Below are positions 14,667 to 22,818 of a stretch of DNA of 35,077 bases, piece by piece. A program made the position numbers and the translations under genes. Under the pieces are notes generated by a model. The model searched no databases and was not told the origin of the DNA. It saw nothing but the letters and a program-made list of their open reading frames with translations. The stretch comes from a virus. The stretch spans positions 1 to 35,077 of IMG/VR virus record IMGVR_UViG_3300018080_000382; one strand, written 5' to 3'. Position 1 is the stretch's first letter. Each line of letters begins with the position of its first letter.

Positions 14667-15564
14667 TGTATATTATGCTGGTATAGCTGCAAAGAATAAT
14701 AAACCAGAAAAACGACAGGTGTTGGAATATTTCCATAAAGGCGTTCCTGGAAATCAAAGTACAGAAATATATGATCAATCTTGGCGTCCTTCAGATCTAG
14801 CAGTGATTCAAGGATGGGTACATGATAATAGCAATCTAAAGTCTCCGCACCTTCGTTTTAGAAAACATATTATAGAACAACAAAAAAATATCAACAAACA
14901 CGTGCTAGCCATAGATAGTAATTTATTTTTATATCGAGATGTTAATAATACCAAGAATTACCTACGCTTTAGTCTAGATGATGTGTTTCCTAAAAAAGGT
15001 AACTACTTTATAGATGACATAGATCCGAACAGATGGAAACAAATAAAATCAGATTTGAATATAAATCTTATGGATTGGCGTAAAAAAGGCGATCATATTT
15101 TAATATGTATGCAAAGAAACGGTGGATGGAGTATGAAAGGCATTCATGTCATGGACTGGTGTCATCGTACTATAAATGAAATAAAAAAATACACAGATAG
15201 GCCGATAGTGATAAGAGCACACCCAGGTGACAAAAAAGCAAAAAACTATTTAAGGTTTTCCGATGATGTCAAAGTAAGTAAATCACCGAGTTTACTAGAA
15301 GATTTAGATAATGCATGGGCGACTATCACATATAATAGTAGCCCGGGTGTTGCATCTGCTATAGAAGGTGTGCCAGTTTTTGTTACTGACACTGATCCTT
15401 GCAACAGCCAAGCTTATGATGTAGCGAATTGTGATTTATCTCTTATAGAATCACCGTTGATGCCTGATAGACAAAAATGGATAGAAAAGATATCAATGTC
15501 ACATTTTAATTTTCAAGATCTCAAACAGGGTATTGCTTGGGAAATTATAGAGAAGTATATATGA
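14650..15564 (+). CDS. GT-B-like polysaccharide transferase (family B, copy 2)
   Basis: 304 residues, overlapping copy 1 by 17 bases in another frame. The N-terminal domain has VNVYYAGIAAKNNKPEK and LAVIQGWVHD, and a central segment is DHILICMQRNGGWSMKG. The C-terminal domain has RPIVIRAHPGDKKAK, NAWATITYNSSPGVASAI, EGVPVFVTDTDPC and LIESPLMPDR. RAHP and NSSPG with a following Glu/GVP are typical of GT-B donor-site loops in capsule polymerase-like enzymes. Donor and acceptor cannot be read from sequence. It is coupled to the next gene by an ATGA overlap. Confidence 0.68.
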   Translation: MMKSVNVYYAGIAAKNNKPEKRQVLEYFHKGVPGNQSTEIYDQSWRPSDLAVIQGWVHDNSNLKSPHLRFRKHIIEQQKNINKHVLAIDSNLFLYRDVNNTKNYLRFSLDDVFPKKGNYFIDDIDPNRWKQIKSDLNINLMDWRKKGDHILICMQRNGGWSMKGIHVMDWCHRTINEIKKYTDRPIVIRAHPGDKKAKNYLRFSDDVKVSKSPSLLEDLDNAWATITYNSSPGVASAIEGVPVFVTDTDPCNSQAYDVANCDLSLIESPLMPDRQKWIEKISMSHFNFQDLKQGIAWEIIEKYI

Positions 15565-16316
15565 AAAAATTTGCAGCTATAACCAGTATGGATTATAAGT
15601 ATTACAGAGAGTGCGGTAAGTTTATGCTTATTAGTTATGATAAGTATTGGAAGTCAATCATGCCTCTTTACTTATACAACGAAGATAATTTTATACCTTC
15701 AGTAGATAGCATAATATGTCAAGGATGGGATCTAGGAAATGACTATCAAAATTTTCAACAACGACACACAAATAACAGAGTAAAAACATTTTCAAAAAAA
15801 GCCTTTAGTATTATTCATGCGATGAACAATATAGAATGTGATAGGTTGATATGGATAGATGCGGATGTAGTAATCAATTCAAAAATACATGTTCAATTAT
15901 TAGATCTTATAAGTGATGATAGTGTGTTGAGTACGCATTTCAGCGTGTGGCATGATTGGCCTGATGAACAATACCCTGACAGGGTAGCACATAGTTGTGA
16001 AACAGGATTTTTTATACTTAATAAAAATCACAGATTATTTACAGCATTTAAAAATACATATACCGACATATACGTGAATGATAAGACTCAAGACATGAGG
16101 CGTTTTTATGACGGTGAAGTGTATGGTAAAACTGTGGATATACTAGAAAAACAAGGAGCAAAAATGTTGAATCTTAATCCCGGATTACATAAAACTCCTA
16201 TATCTAGGAGTATACTTTCTCCTTATATGGAACATTTTAAAGCAGGGTTAAAAAACAAGATATTCAACATAGAAAAGGACAAAAAGAAAAAACAAAAAGA
16301 AAAGGCTAAAGCATAG
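15561..16316 (+). CDS. GT-A-type glycosyltransferase-like protein (family A)
   Basis: 251 residues from ATG 15561, which overlaps the previous stop (ATGA); an in-frame ATG at 15537 would overlap further and adds unconserved residues. FAAITSMDYKYYRECGKFML, FSKKAFSIIHAM and DRLIWIDADVVINS (DAD at 100-102) match the GT-A paralogues at 9835 and 16306. HSCETGFFILNKNH resembles the acceptor-side segment of these relatives. The last 17 residues are nearly all Lys, Glu and Gln, possibly a flexible basic tail. It converges with the gene at 16306, overlapping it by 11 bases at the stops. Confidence 0.72.
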   Translation: MKKFAAITSMDYKYYRECGKFMLISYDKYWKSIMPLYLYNEDNFIPSVDSIICQGWDLGNDYQNFQQRHTNNRVKTFSKKAFSIIHAMNNIECDRLIWIDADVVINSKIHVQLLDLISDDSVLSTHFSVWHDWPDEQYPDRVAHSCETGFFILNKNHRLFTAFKNTYTDIYVNDKTQDMRRFYDGEVYGKTVDILEKQGAKMLNLNPGLHKTPISRSILSPYMEHFKAGLKNKIFNIEKDKKKKQKEKAKA

Positions 16317-17154
16317 CTCGCCAGTAACTTTCGGTTCTATTAGGATTAACATCTTTAGCAAATGATTTTCCTTGTTTTTTTCTGTCACCTTTTAGGTGAT
16401 CAAAATATTTCCCTAGATCTGAATTGATAAAAGGATGTCCTCCTCCTCCGGTTTTTGCAGTCTTGTTAAAAATATCTTTTGCGTAATCATGAACGTTCTG
16501 ATTCTCGTGAGTGTATTTTCTTAACAGTGTACCGAATATAAAACTATCATGCCATTCATCGAGTGTAAATATACCGTCTTCGGCTTCTAGATACATGGAT
16601 TCAAATTCGCTGATAAATTCTTGACAAGTTTTTTGATTTAGGTTGAGACCGTAGAATCCACACTCAGGCCATGATTTTTCTTTTTTACCTCGCCCTATAT
16701 AAGTGATCCATGCGTCATTTGGTAATAGGTTTTTAAAATCTTGGTATGTAACCTCGGAATGAACCACAATATCAGCATCCATCCATACACACCAATCACG
16801 GGACTTTTGAACAGCATCAAACACTGCAAATGTTTTATTAGCAAATCTTACTGCATCCCATTTAAATTTTTTATGATTATCTTTGGGTCTTCTTTGCGGG
16901 AAAGGACATTCACCGTTAGCAAAAGGAACTCCTTGCCATTTTGCTTTAAATTTATTTAATTTTGTTAAATGCGTTTTTGCATCTAGTACTATGATTTGTT
17001 CAGGATCGGGATTAACAGGTTCACAGTCTTCGGTGTATACCAGCAGTTTTATTTTTTTGTCTACATTTTTGGCAAATGAATCAATGAACCTTTGTCCATA
17101 AGTCTTTAGACCAATATCATGGAATGTAGTAACAGTAGTTATATTTTCGTTCAT
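16306..17154 (-). CDS. GT-A-type glycosyltransferase-like protein (family A)
   Basis: 282 residues, the longest of the three GT-A paralogues. ITTVTTFHDIGLKTYGQRFI at the N-terminus, FANKTFAVFDAV and WCVWMDADIVVHSE (DAD at 126-128) define the family. WPECGFYGLNLNQKT and DEWHDSFIFGTLLRKY lie on the acceptor side. The end (HPFINSDLGKYFDHLKGDRK) is a conserved-looking C-terminal segment that I recall from phage relatives. It is transcribed opposite to its neighbours, with an 18-base divergent gap to 17173. It was perhaps gained or inverted separately from the rest of the island. Confidence 0.75.
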   Translation of the reverse strand: MNENITTVTTFHDIGLKTYGQRFIDSFAKNVDKKIKLLVYTEDCEPVNPDPEQIIVLDAKTHLTKLNKFKAKWQGVPFANGECPFPQRRPKDNHKKFKWDAVRFANKTFAVFDAVQKSRDWCVWMDADIVVHSEVTYQDFKNLLPNDAWITYIGRGKKEKSWPECGFYGLNLNQKTCQEFISEFESMYLEAEDGIFTLDEWHDSFIFGTLLRKYTHENQNVHDYAKDIFNKTAKTGGGGHPFINSDLGKYFDHLKGDRKKQGKSFAKDVNPNRTESYWRAML

Positions 17155-17161
17155 GTGTTTA

Positions 17162-17169
17162 AATAAATA
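17162..17169 (+). promoter_or_regulatory. Late promoter-like AATAAATA before 17173
   Basis: AATAAATA ends three bases before the ATG at 17173, so the predicted +1 is within two bases of the start codon. The overlapping TTTAAATA allows an alternative register. The gap to the divergent gene is only 18 bases, leaving no room for a Shine-Dalgarno sequence. Confidence 0.4.
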
Positions 17170-17172
17170 TGT

Positions 17173-18024
17173 ATGAAGGTATTTATCATGATTTTTAGTT
17201 TATGGAAAGGATACGGAGCAAAAGGTAGTTTACCAGTGTTTGATTCCTTTGAACAAGGAGCATCACGGCACGGGCATACTTGTGTGTATCATGATGAGTC
17301 TGCAGATGCTCATGTTATATGGAGTGTTCTAGAACGAGGTAAAATGTCTTTGAATTCCAGGTTATGGAATCTAGGAAAACCTGTAATAGTTCTAGAAACT
17401 AGCACGGTTCCTCTGAGTAATACATGGAGAGTAGGTCTAAACGGACTTACTAAAGATCACATAGTAATGTTCCCGGATCAAATCAAACGTGAAAATTTTT
17501 TATTTCCAAAGATGTCAGAGTGGAAATATAATCAACAAGGTTTTATATTGATTTGTACTCAGAACACCAAAAGTAAATTATGGCATGGAATGCCTGAACC
17601 CCGAGAATGGGTAAGGGAATTGATAACCAATATACGCAAGTTTACAGACAGGAAAATAGTTGTGAGATCTCATCCTAGATCTCCTTTTCCTGTATACGAA
17701 CATAATTATGAAAATGTTACAAGGCAAGTGCCTGCAAATAAACAAGATTTCTCTGATTCGTTACTTGATGCAATAGACAATGCGTGGTGTGTTATAAATC
17801 ATAATTCCTCACCTTCAGTAATTTCTGTTATAAACGGTGTTCCTGTATTTTGTGATAAAACTAGTTTGTCTAGTGCAGTTTCTAACTATGATCTGAGATG
17901 TGTAGAAAGTTTGAAATATCCTGATAGATCACAATGGTTTGAATGGTTGATGAGAACTGAATGGACATTGCAAGAAATATCATCAGGGTTGATATTTGAA
18001 AAATTCTATGATATAATGATGTGA
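17173..18024 (+). CDS. GT-B-like polysaccharide transferase (family B, copy 3)
   Basis: 283 residues. FILICTQNTKSKLWHGMPEP, FTDRKIVVRSHPRSPFPVYE, NAWCVINHNSSPSVISVI, NGVPVFCDK and CVESLKYPDRSQW match copy 2 at 14650 segment by segment (RAHP/RSHP, NSSPG/NSSPS, EGVPVF/NGVPVF). The N-terminal domain has MIFSLWKGYGAKGSL and a run ending ADAHVIWSVL. It is likely a cytosolic GT-B transferase of the capsule/LPS type. Separation from copies 1 and 2 by two other genes suggests either rearrangement of a tandem array or separate acquisition. A sigma70 promoter for the next operon lies in its last codons. Confidence 0.68.
   Translation: MKVFIMIFSLWKGYGAKGSLPVFDSFEQGASRHGHTCVYHDESADAHVIWSVLERGKMSLNSRLWNLGKPVIVLETSTVPLSNTWRVGLNGLTKDHIVMFPDQIKRENFLFPKMSEWKYNQQGFILICTQNTKSKLWHGMPEPREWVRELITNIRKFTDRKIVVRSHPRSPFPVYEHNYENVTRQVPANKQDFSDSLLDAIDNAWCVINHNSSPSVISVINGVPVFCDKTSLSSAVSNYDLRCVESLKYPDRSQWFEWLMRTEWTLQEISSGLIFEKFYDIMM
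17989..18017 (+). promoter_or_regulatory. Sigma70 promoter for the uvsW operon
   Basis: TTGATA at 17989-17994, a 17-base spacer and a perfect TATAAT at 18012-18017. The predicted start is near 18024 with a 26-base leader lacking a clear Shine-Dalgarno before the ATG at 18050. It is embedded in the 3' end of the glycosyltransferase gene and separates the glycan island from the uvsW operon. Confidence 0.75.
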
Positions 18025-18049
18025 TCTCTACGCATCGAGTTAAAATAAT

Positions 18050-19285
18050 ATGAAAACATGTGAAGATTGTATGATATATCTGTTGCATCATTACAAGGCA
18101 ACTCAATATGTCCAAAGAAAGATTTCTTTATCTGACATAAATTTTATAACTAGTGTCAGTGATCAAGTGACTTTGAAAAAACTGGCATTGACTAAAAAAC
18201 AACATATTGCAGTAAAGAGTATATTATTAAAATATAAATGGGTATTTAAAAATACACCGAATATAGAGTCTGTACTAGATACAGTGTCTTCACCGTTTCG
18301 TGAGATAGACTCAACAAAAAAAGTTTTCTTTTTGGAAAAAGACAGTACTTCATATATAGGGATAAAGTTTCCGTATGATCAAAATATAATTTTATTAATA
18401 AAAACAATAGCAAAAGAAAACGACGGCTCGTGTTATTTTGATAAACAAATAAAAACATATTTACTAGAATATAGCCCTATGATGTTGTATTCATTAGTGA
18501 ATGAAGTATATCAATCATTTGATATAGAAGATCAAGTGATGAATCAATATGATAAAATCAAGAATTTCATCAATAATAAAAAAGAAAACTGTCCTGGGAT
18601 ATTTGACTTTGAAATTTTAAATGTTAATCCTGATGTAAAACAACAGATGATAAATCACTACGGACATCCTTGTAAGTCTAATCTTATACAGTATTTTGAT
18701 AATAGAAATCAATGGGGCTTATATCACTTTGACGAGAATCATCTACAAGAACTTATTAACGAAACTAGTAGTTTAACACAAGCGTTATTGAGCAGGACAT
18801 CCAATAAAAATTTTGTGAATTCTAATGAATTCATGTACATTGATATAATCAATAGTTTACAGGAATTAAACAGGGATCAACTAGTAATAGTATTACCGGA
18901 TTTAAATAAATTAAAAAAAACCACAGAAGTATCTTTGTTATCTAGTTACCACTATGCTCTCAGTAAGTACTATAAAAATTCAGAAATATCTGTGATGTGC
19001 AGAATGTCTAACAAAGGAAACGGGGCGAATTTTAATCAATATGTAAAAGATAACAATATAAATAAACCTTTGAGTAAAGAAACAAAGGTGGTGATACTAA
19101 CATCAACTAAGTTACCAAAACCCTTGTTAAAGTTTGAACAATTTAAACCTCGAACTATGATCGTATCCGAAGAATATAAAGAGATATTATCTTCTTGGTG
19201 TTACTCTCCTTATATGTCTAGATTTGATATGATATTATTTTATGACCAACCTATAGAGCTTAGAGATAAAATAGAGGCACTGTAA
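18050..19285 (+). CDS. HARP-like domain protein preceding UvsW
   Basis: 411 residues. Residues about 101-155 (SYIGIKFPYDQNIILLIKTI ... CYFDKQIKTYLLEY) resemble the HARP/SMARCAL1 annealing-helicase substrate-recognition domain, in which a strand, YD turn, helix and W/Y-rich strand recur. No Walker A or DExH motif is present in the rest. The C-terminal half has VILTSTKLPKPLLKF and KPRTMIVSEEYKEILS, which might be a decayed helicase-like alpha/beta domain. The N-terminus has CEDC (4-7). It overlaps uvsW by one base (TAATG) and shares its promoter, suggesting a joint function at forks or R-loops. The HARP assignment is by eye and uncertain. Confidence 0.6.
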   Translation: MKTCEDCMIYLLHHYKATQYVQRKISLSDINFITSVSDQVTLKKLALTKKQHIAVKSILLKYKWVFKNTPNIESVLDTVSSPFREIDSTKKVFFLEKDSTSYIGIKFPYDQNIILLIKTIAKENDGSCYFDKQIKTYLLEYSPMMLYSLVNEVYQSFDIEDQVMNQYDKIKNFINNKKENCPGIFDFEILNVNPDVKQQMINHYGHPCKSNLIQYFDNRNQWGLYHFDENHLQELINETSSLTQALLSRTSNKNFVNSNEFMYIDIINSLQELNRDQLVIVLPDLNKLKKTTEVSLLSSYHYALSKYYKNSEISVMCRMSNKGNGANFNQYVKDNNINKPLSKETKVVILTSTKLPKPLLKFEQFKPRTMIVSEEYKEILSSWCYSPYMSRFDMILFYDQPIELRDKIEAL

Positions 19286-20754
19286 TGAATAACAAATGTA
19301 AACTGATCATCAAAGATGAAGTAAATATCAAACTAGAAGGTCTTGATGTAGACATAAGAAGAAAAATCTCAAATTCACTCAAGTTTCCTCTTCCGTATGC
19401 AAGATTTTTACCAAAATTTAAATTAAAACGGTGGGATGGCAAAATTCCTTTTTTTAGTATAGGAGGTACCGGTTATCTAAATCATTTAGATACAATTATA
19501 CAAATACTAGAAAAAAACAGAATAAAAATAACAGAAATTCAAGATCTTCGTGAAAAAATAGAATTAAAATTCTCTAAGATAGATCAGGATTTTTGGGGCG
19601 AAAGAACATGGCCCGAAGGACATCCCTTGCAAGGACAACTTATAAAACTCAGAGAACATCAGGTTAACGCAGTAAATATCTATCTAGAAAATCCCCAGAG
19701 CTTACAGGAAATTTCTACTGCTGCAGGGAAGACTATGATAACTGCTACGTTGTCTAAGATAGCAGAAAAATATGGAAAAAGTTTGGTCATAGTGCCTAAT
19801 AAAAGTTTGGTATTACAGACTGAAATTGATTATATAAACTGCGGATTAGACACAGGAGTGTATTACGGCGACCGAAAAGATTTGTCAAAAACACATACCA
19901 TATGTACTTGGCAAAGCTTGAATGCATTGGATAAAAAAGAAATGCAAGAATCAGAATACAGTGAATTGACTGAATTCCTAGAAAACGTATCATGTGTGAT
20001 AGTAGATGAATGTCATACTGTAAAAGGGGAAGTTCTTAAAAAAATGCTAACAGAAAGAATATCTAATGCTCCTATCAGATGGGGTCTTACAGGAACTATA
20101 CCCAAGGAAGATTTTGAGTTCCAAGCATTAAAATCTAGTATAGGTCCAGTCGTGGGAAAAATTTCAGCCAAAGAATTACAAGAAAAAGGCATATTGTCTA
20201 ATTGCCATATAAACATAATTCAAATAATGGACACCATGGAATTCAAAGATTATCAAAGTGAATTAAAGTACTTGGTTTCAAATGAGAAAAGGTTGTCTTA
20301 TGTTGCTGATACCGTTAAAGATATAAGGCAAACTGGTAATACACTAATTCTAGTAGATAGAATTGCAGCAGGAGAAATTCTCAAGGAAATGATTCCTGAT
20401 AGTAGTTTTGTCAAAGGTGATGTAAAGGCTAAAGACAGAAAAGATACTTTTGATGAAATAAATCAATCTGATGATATGGTTGTTATAGCTACTTATGGCG
20501 TAGCATCCACTGGTATAAACATCGTAAACCTTTATAATGTAGTATTAATAGAACCAGGTAAGAGTTTCATACGAGTTATACAATCTATAGGACGAGGACT
20601 CAGAAAATCTGATAAAAAGGATTTTGTTAATATATGGGATATCACTTCTACTTGTAAATTTTCTAAACGACATCTTACAGAGAGAAAGAAATTTTATAAG
20701 GAGCGCGAGTACCCTTTTAGTATTAAAAAAGTTGACATTTGGAGTAATGAATGA
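19285..20754 (+). CDS. uvsW: UvsW-type RNA-DNA/branch-migration helicase
   Basis: 489 residues (T4 UvsW is about 500). The N-terminal domain includes LPYARFLPKFKLKRWDGKIP, typical of UvsW. Superfamily 2 motifs are motif I STAAGKT (144-150), motif II VDECH (240-244), motif III LTGTIP, motif V YGVASTGINI and motif VI QSIGRGLRKSD. In T4, UvsW unwinds R-loops and branched DNA and switches replication from origin- to recombination-dependent mode. Motif I has Ala-Ala in place of the usual Ser-Ala (TSAGKS). The next gene starts inside its stop (ATGA). Confidence 0.95.
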   Translation: MNNKCKLIIKDEVNIKLEGLDVDIRRKISNSLKFPLPYARFLPKFKLKRWDGKIPFFSIGGTGYLNHLDTIIQILEKNRIKITEIQDLREKIELKFSKIDQDFWGERTWPEGHPLQGQLIKLREHQVNAVNIYLENPQSLQEISTAAGKTMITATLSKIAEKYGKSLVIVPNKSLVLQTEIDYINCGLDTGVYYGDRKDLSKTHTICTWQSLNALDKKEMQESEYSELTEFLENVSCVIVDECHTVKGEVLKKMLTERISNAPIRWGLTGTIPKEDFEFQALKSSIGPVVGKISAKELQEKGILSNCHINIIQIMDTMEFKDYQSELKYLVSNEKRLSYVADTVKDIRQTGNTLILVDRIAAGEILKEMIPDSSFVKGDVKAKDRKDTFDEINQSDDMVVIATYGVASTGINIVNLYNVVLIEPGKSFIRVIQSIGRGLRKSDKKDFVNIWDITSTCKFSKRHLTERKKFYKEREYPFSIKKVDIWSNE

Positions 20755-21257
20755 AAATTCTAACATTAGAAAATAAGTCGTTTTCACTTTCTAGCTTGCC
20801 GGACAAGCTAGAAGAAGACATAAGATTCGCAGTACTAGACAACAGTGATCAAAATAATCCTGATTTCTTTTTTGTTCCCTTGATATTTCTAGAATCATTC
20901 AACTCGCCTGCTGTGGTATTGAATATTGCAGATAAACAGATCGTAATGCCTTTGGACTGGCATATTGCTGTAGGTGATGTTTTTTCATCTAATAATCTAG
21001 AAGTTCTTCCCTTGACTTCTTTAAATGATAGAGGATTTGATGCATTTTTGTTTAACCCTCTAACGGGATTTAAATTCGAGTTTGGCAAGATAGAAATAAC
21101 AAATTTTTATAATGATGTAAAATGGTATTTCCCTAAGGTCAGAAATGCACAACTTCTGGCTATTCCTTTAGATGACGGGGATGAACCTTTGTGTGCGTTC
21201 TTTATAAAAGAAGTTTCTCGGCAATACGAAATGATAGATTATTCCAAATTGCTATAG
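20751..21257 (+). CDS. Conserved hypothetical protein downstream of uvsW
   Basis: 168 residues, mainly beta in appearance, coupled to uvsW by an ATGA overlap. Conserved-looking blocks are PAVVLNIADKQIVMPLDWHI, LEVLPLTSLNDRGFDAFLFN and DVKWYFPKVRNAQLLAIPL, ending CAFFIKEVSRQYEMIDYSK. I recall close relatives in pelagiphages and cyanophages as unnamed proteins; no catalytic site is evident. Linkage to uvsW suggests early or middle expression and a role in DNA metabolism or its regulation, but this is only context. Confidence 0.75.
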   Translation: MKILTLENKSFSLSSLPDKLEEDIRFAVLDNSDQNNPDFFFVPLIFLESFNSPAVVLNIADKQIVMPLDWHIAVGDVFSSNNLEVLPLTSLNDRGFDAFLFNPLTGFKFEFGKIEITNFYNDVKWYFPKVRNAQLLAIPLDDGDEPLCAFFIKEVSRQYEMIDYSKLL

Positions 21258-21283
21258 ACAATTTGAACACAATCATGTATAAT
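21255..21283 (+). promoter_or_regulatory. Sigma70 promoter, possibly leaderless
   Basis: TAGACA (21255-21260), a 17-base spacer and TATAAT (21278-21283), with the -35 overlapping the previous stop TAG. The ATG at 21289 begins five bases after the -10, so the expected start site is at or next to the start codon. No Shine-Dalgarno sequence is present, as expected for a leaderless message. Confidence 0.65.
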
Positions 21284-21288
21284 AAGAT

Positions 21289-21753
21289 ATGTCTAAGAAA
21301 AATTTAACAGAAATACTAGCGTTTTTAGATTACGGCATCAAAGATGCATGGAATCAACTAAGTCCAGAGGAACGCAGTTCAGTGTCGTTTTGGACATTGA
21401 ATCGTTATATGAGTTCTATAAACGGTAATAGGGAAAAGCAAGAACTAGCAGTACTGAAAACCAACGAATATTATAATAGATACTTGTCTAATATTAGTTT
21501 AAAAAAAGATACAGGACATCATGAACTGCTTTGGAAACTGCTTTGTATGTGCGGAGACACTCAAAAACAAGAAAGGCATAATTGGATTAAACTAGAAAAG
21601 AAAACTTCGGTTAGTAACAAAATTATTAACTTTTTAAATAAAATATATCCGAACATGAAACATGATGAGGTAGAGTTACTTGCTAGAATATCTACAAAAA
21701 AAGAACTCCGAGAATTGGCTAAGGAACATGGTATCGAAAAACCAGACTTCTGA
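21289..21753 (+). CDS. Conserved hypothetical, marine T4-like phage family
   Basis: 154 residues, mostly helical. SSVSFWTLNRYMSSI, LLWKLLCMCGDTQKQERHNW and MKHDEVELLARISTKKELRE are segments I recognise as conserved in T4-like marine phage proteins of unknown role. The last motif resembles a small helix-turn-helix-like segment. It directly follows a strong sigma70 promoter and is first in a tightly overlapping gene set including the zinc-finger protein, so it is probably an early or middle gene. The next gene begins inside it, with a 26-base overlap. Confidence 0.75.
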   Translation: MSKKNLTEILAFLDYGIKDAWNQLSPEERSSVSFWTLNRYMSSINGNREKQELAVLKTNEYYNRYLSNISLKKDTGHHELLWKLLCMCGDTQKQERHNWIKLEKKTSVSNKIINFLNKIYPNMKHDEVELLARISTKKELRELAKEHGIEKPDF

Positions 21754-22429
21754 AAAACCTTTTAAGTGTGAGTACTGTAATGCTGGTTTCTCTAGAGAAA
21801 CCACAATAGCTGCTCACATGTGCCAGCCTAAAAAGCGAGCTGTTCAAAAAAATGAAAAACGTGTTCAGATAGGCTTTTATGCATTTAATAGGTTTTACAA
21901 ACTTAGTGCGAATGCAAAAGAAAATAAAACATATGAAGAATTTTCTAAATCTCCTTTTTATAATGCGTTTGTAAAGTTTGGCAGCTTTGTTAATAATGTC
22001 AAACCTTTGTATCCTGAAAGATATATAGATCATGTTGTGACTAGTCAAATAAAAATTGACAAGTGGTGCGATGATTCTATTTACGAAAAATATGTAATTG
22101 ATTTAATACTCAGAGAAAACTCTGAAACTGCGCTAGAAAGAACAGTTATCACCATGAATGAATGGGCACAAGAAAATTCTAGTATATGGAACTTGTATTT
22201 TAAACAAGTTTCTGTAAACAGGGCTGTTTGGCACATAAAAGATGGTAAAGTTTCTCCGTGGCTGATCTTGAATTCCAAGACAGGCAAGGAGATGATTTCT
22301 AGGTTAAATGATGAACAACTAAACATGATATATCCCGTGATGAATCCTGATTACTGGGGCAAGAAGTTCAAGAATTCTTTGAGTGATATGCAACTTGTTA
22401 AACAAATAGTAAAGGAAGGTAACTTATGA
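21728..22429 (+). CDS. C2HC zinc-finger phage protein
   Basis: 233 residues from ATG 21728, chosen because AAGGA precedes it at good distance and because upstream codons of the open frame only shadow the previous gene. Residues 10-32 (KPFKCEYCNAGFSRETTIAA then HMC) form a C2HC finger with Cys14, Cys17, His30 and Cys32. The rest is helical, with conserved-looking FYKLSANAKENKTYEEF, RYIDHVVTSQIKIDKWC and LNMIYPVMNPDYWGKKF. It is likely DNA- or protein-binding; relatives in marine T4-like phages are unnamed as far as I recall. It overlaps the next gene by four bases (ATGA). Confidence 0.75.
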   Translation: MVSKNQTSEKPFKCEYCNAGFSRETTIAAHMCQPKKRAVQKNEKRVQIGFYAFNRFYKLSANAKENKTYEEFSKSPFYNAFVKFGSFVNNVKPLYPERYIDHVVTSQIKIDKWCDDSIYEKYVIDLILRENSETALERTVITMNEWAQENSSIWNLYFKQVSVNRAVWHIKDGKVSPWLILNSKTGKEMISRLNDEQLNMIYPVMNPDYWGKKFKNSLSDMQLVKQIVKEGNL

Positions 22430-22815
22430 AAATACTAATATACGGCGTACACGGTTCAGGAAAAACTTCGATTGCAGAACCATTCGCTAAATTAATTAAT
22501 GGTGTTTACTTAAATGAACATTCAGTTTACTCGGAATTTCCAGATCTAGATCTAACCGATGAGCTTGAAAAAGCCAAAATACTTCATTATTATTCCCGAG
22601 GAATAGAGCACGTGGGATTAATATCTGTAATAGATGCAGTATGCCCTACTCAACAGTTTCGTGATATTATAAATCCTGATTACACTGTTTGGATGGATAC
22701 AGTAAAATCAATAGATAAGTTTGAAAAACCTCAAGAAGTTGATTATCATGTTAGTGAATGGTTTACTGACACTCCTAATCAACTTCTGGAAGTAGTAACG
22801 CACTATATAAAATGA
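22426..22815 (+). CDS. Adenylylsulfate-kinase-like P-loop protein
   Basis: 129 residues, shorter than bacterial CysC (about 200). GVHGSGKT at residues 7-14 is the Walker A loop. DAVCPTQQFRDIINPDYTVWMDTVKS, continuing to FEKPQEVDYHV, is the pattern of the small phage APS-kinase-like family. CysC makes PAPS from APS and ATP. The lid region is largely missing, so it could be a trimmed APS kinase or a different small-molecule kinase. The presence of two sulfotransferase-like genes at 11199-12424 makes a PAPS connection attractive, but the genes are in different operons. Confidence 0.65.
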   Translation: MKILIYGVHGSGKTSIAEPFAKLINGVYLNEHSVYSEFPDLDLTDELEKAKILHYYSRGIEHVGLISVIDAVCPTQQFRDIINPDYTVWMDTVKSIDKFEKPQEVDYHVSEWFTDTPNQLLEVVTHYIK

Positions 22816-22818
22816 ATC

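Noticed and set aside
16385-16399. TCACCT/AGGTGA 6-bp hairpin near convergent gene ends as a terminator
   Set aside because: The stem is short, lies inside coding sequence and has no T-run; such repeats are frequent by chance.
21680-21727. Longer start at 21680 for the zinc-finger protein
   Set aside because: It is a shadow of the upstream gene in another frame; ATG 21728 has AAGGA upstream.
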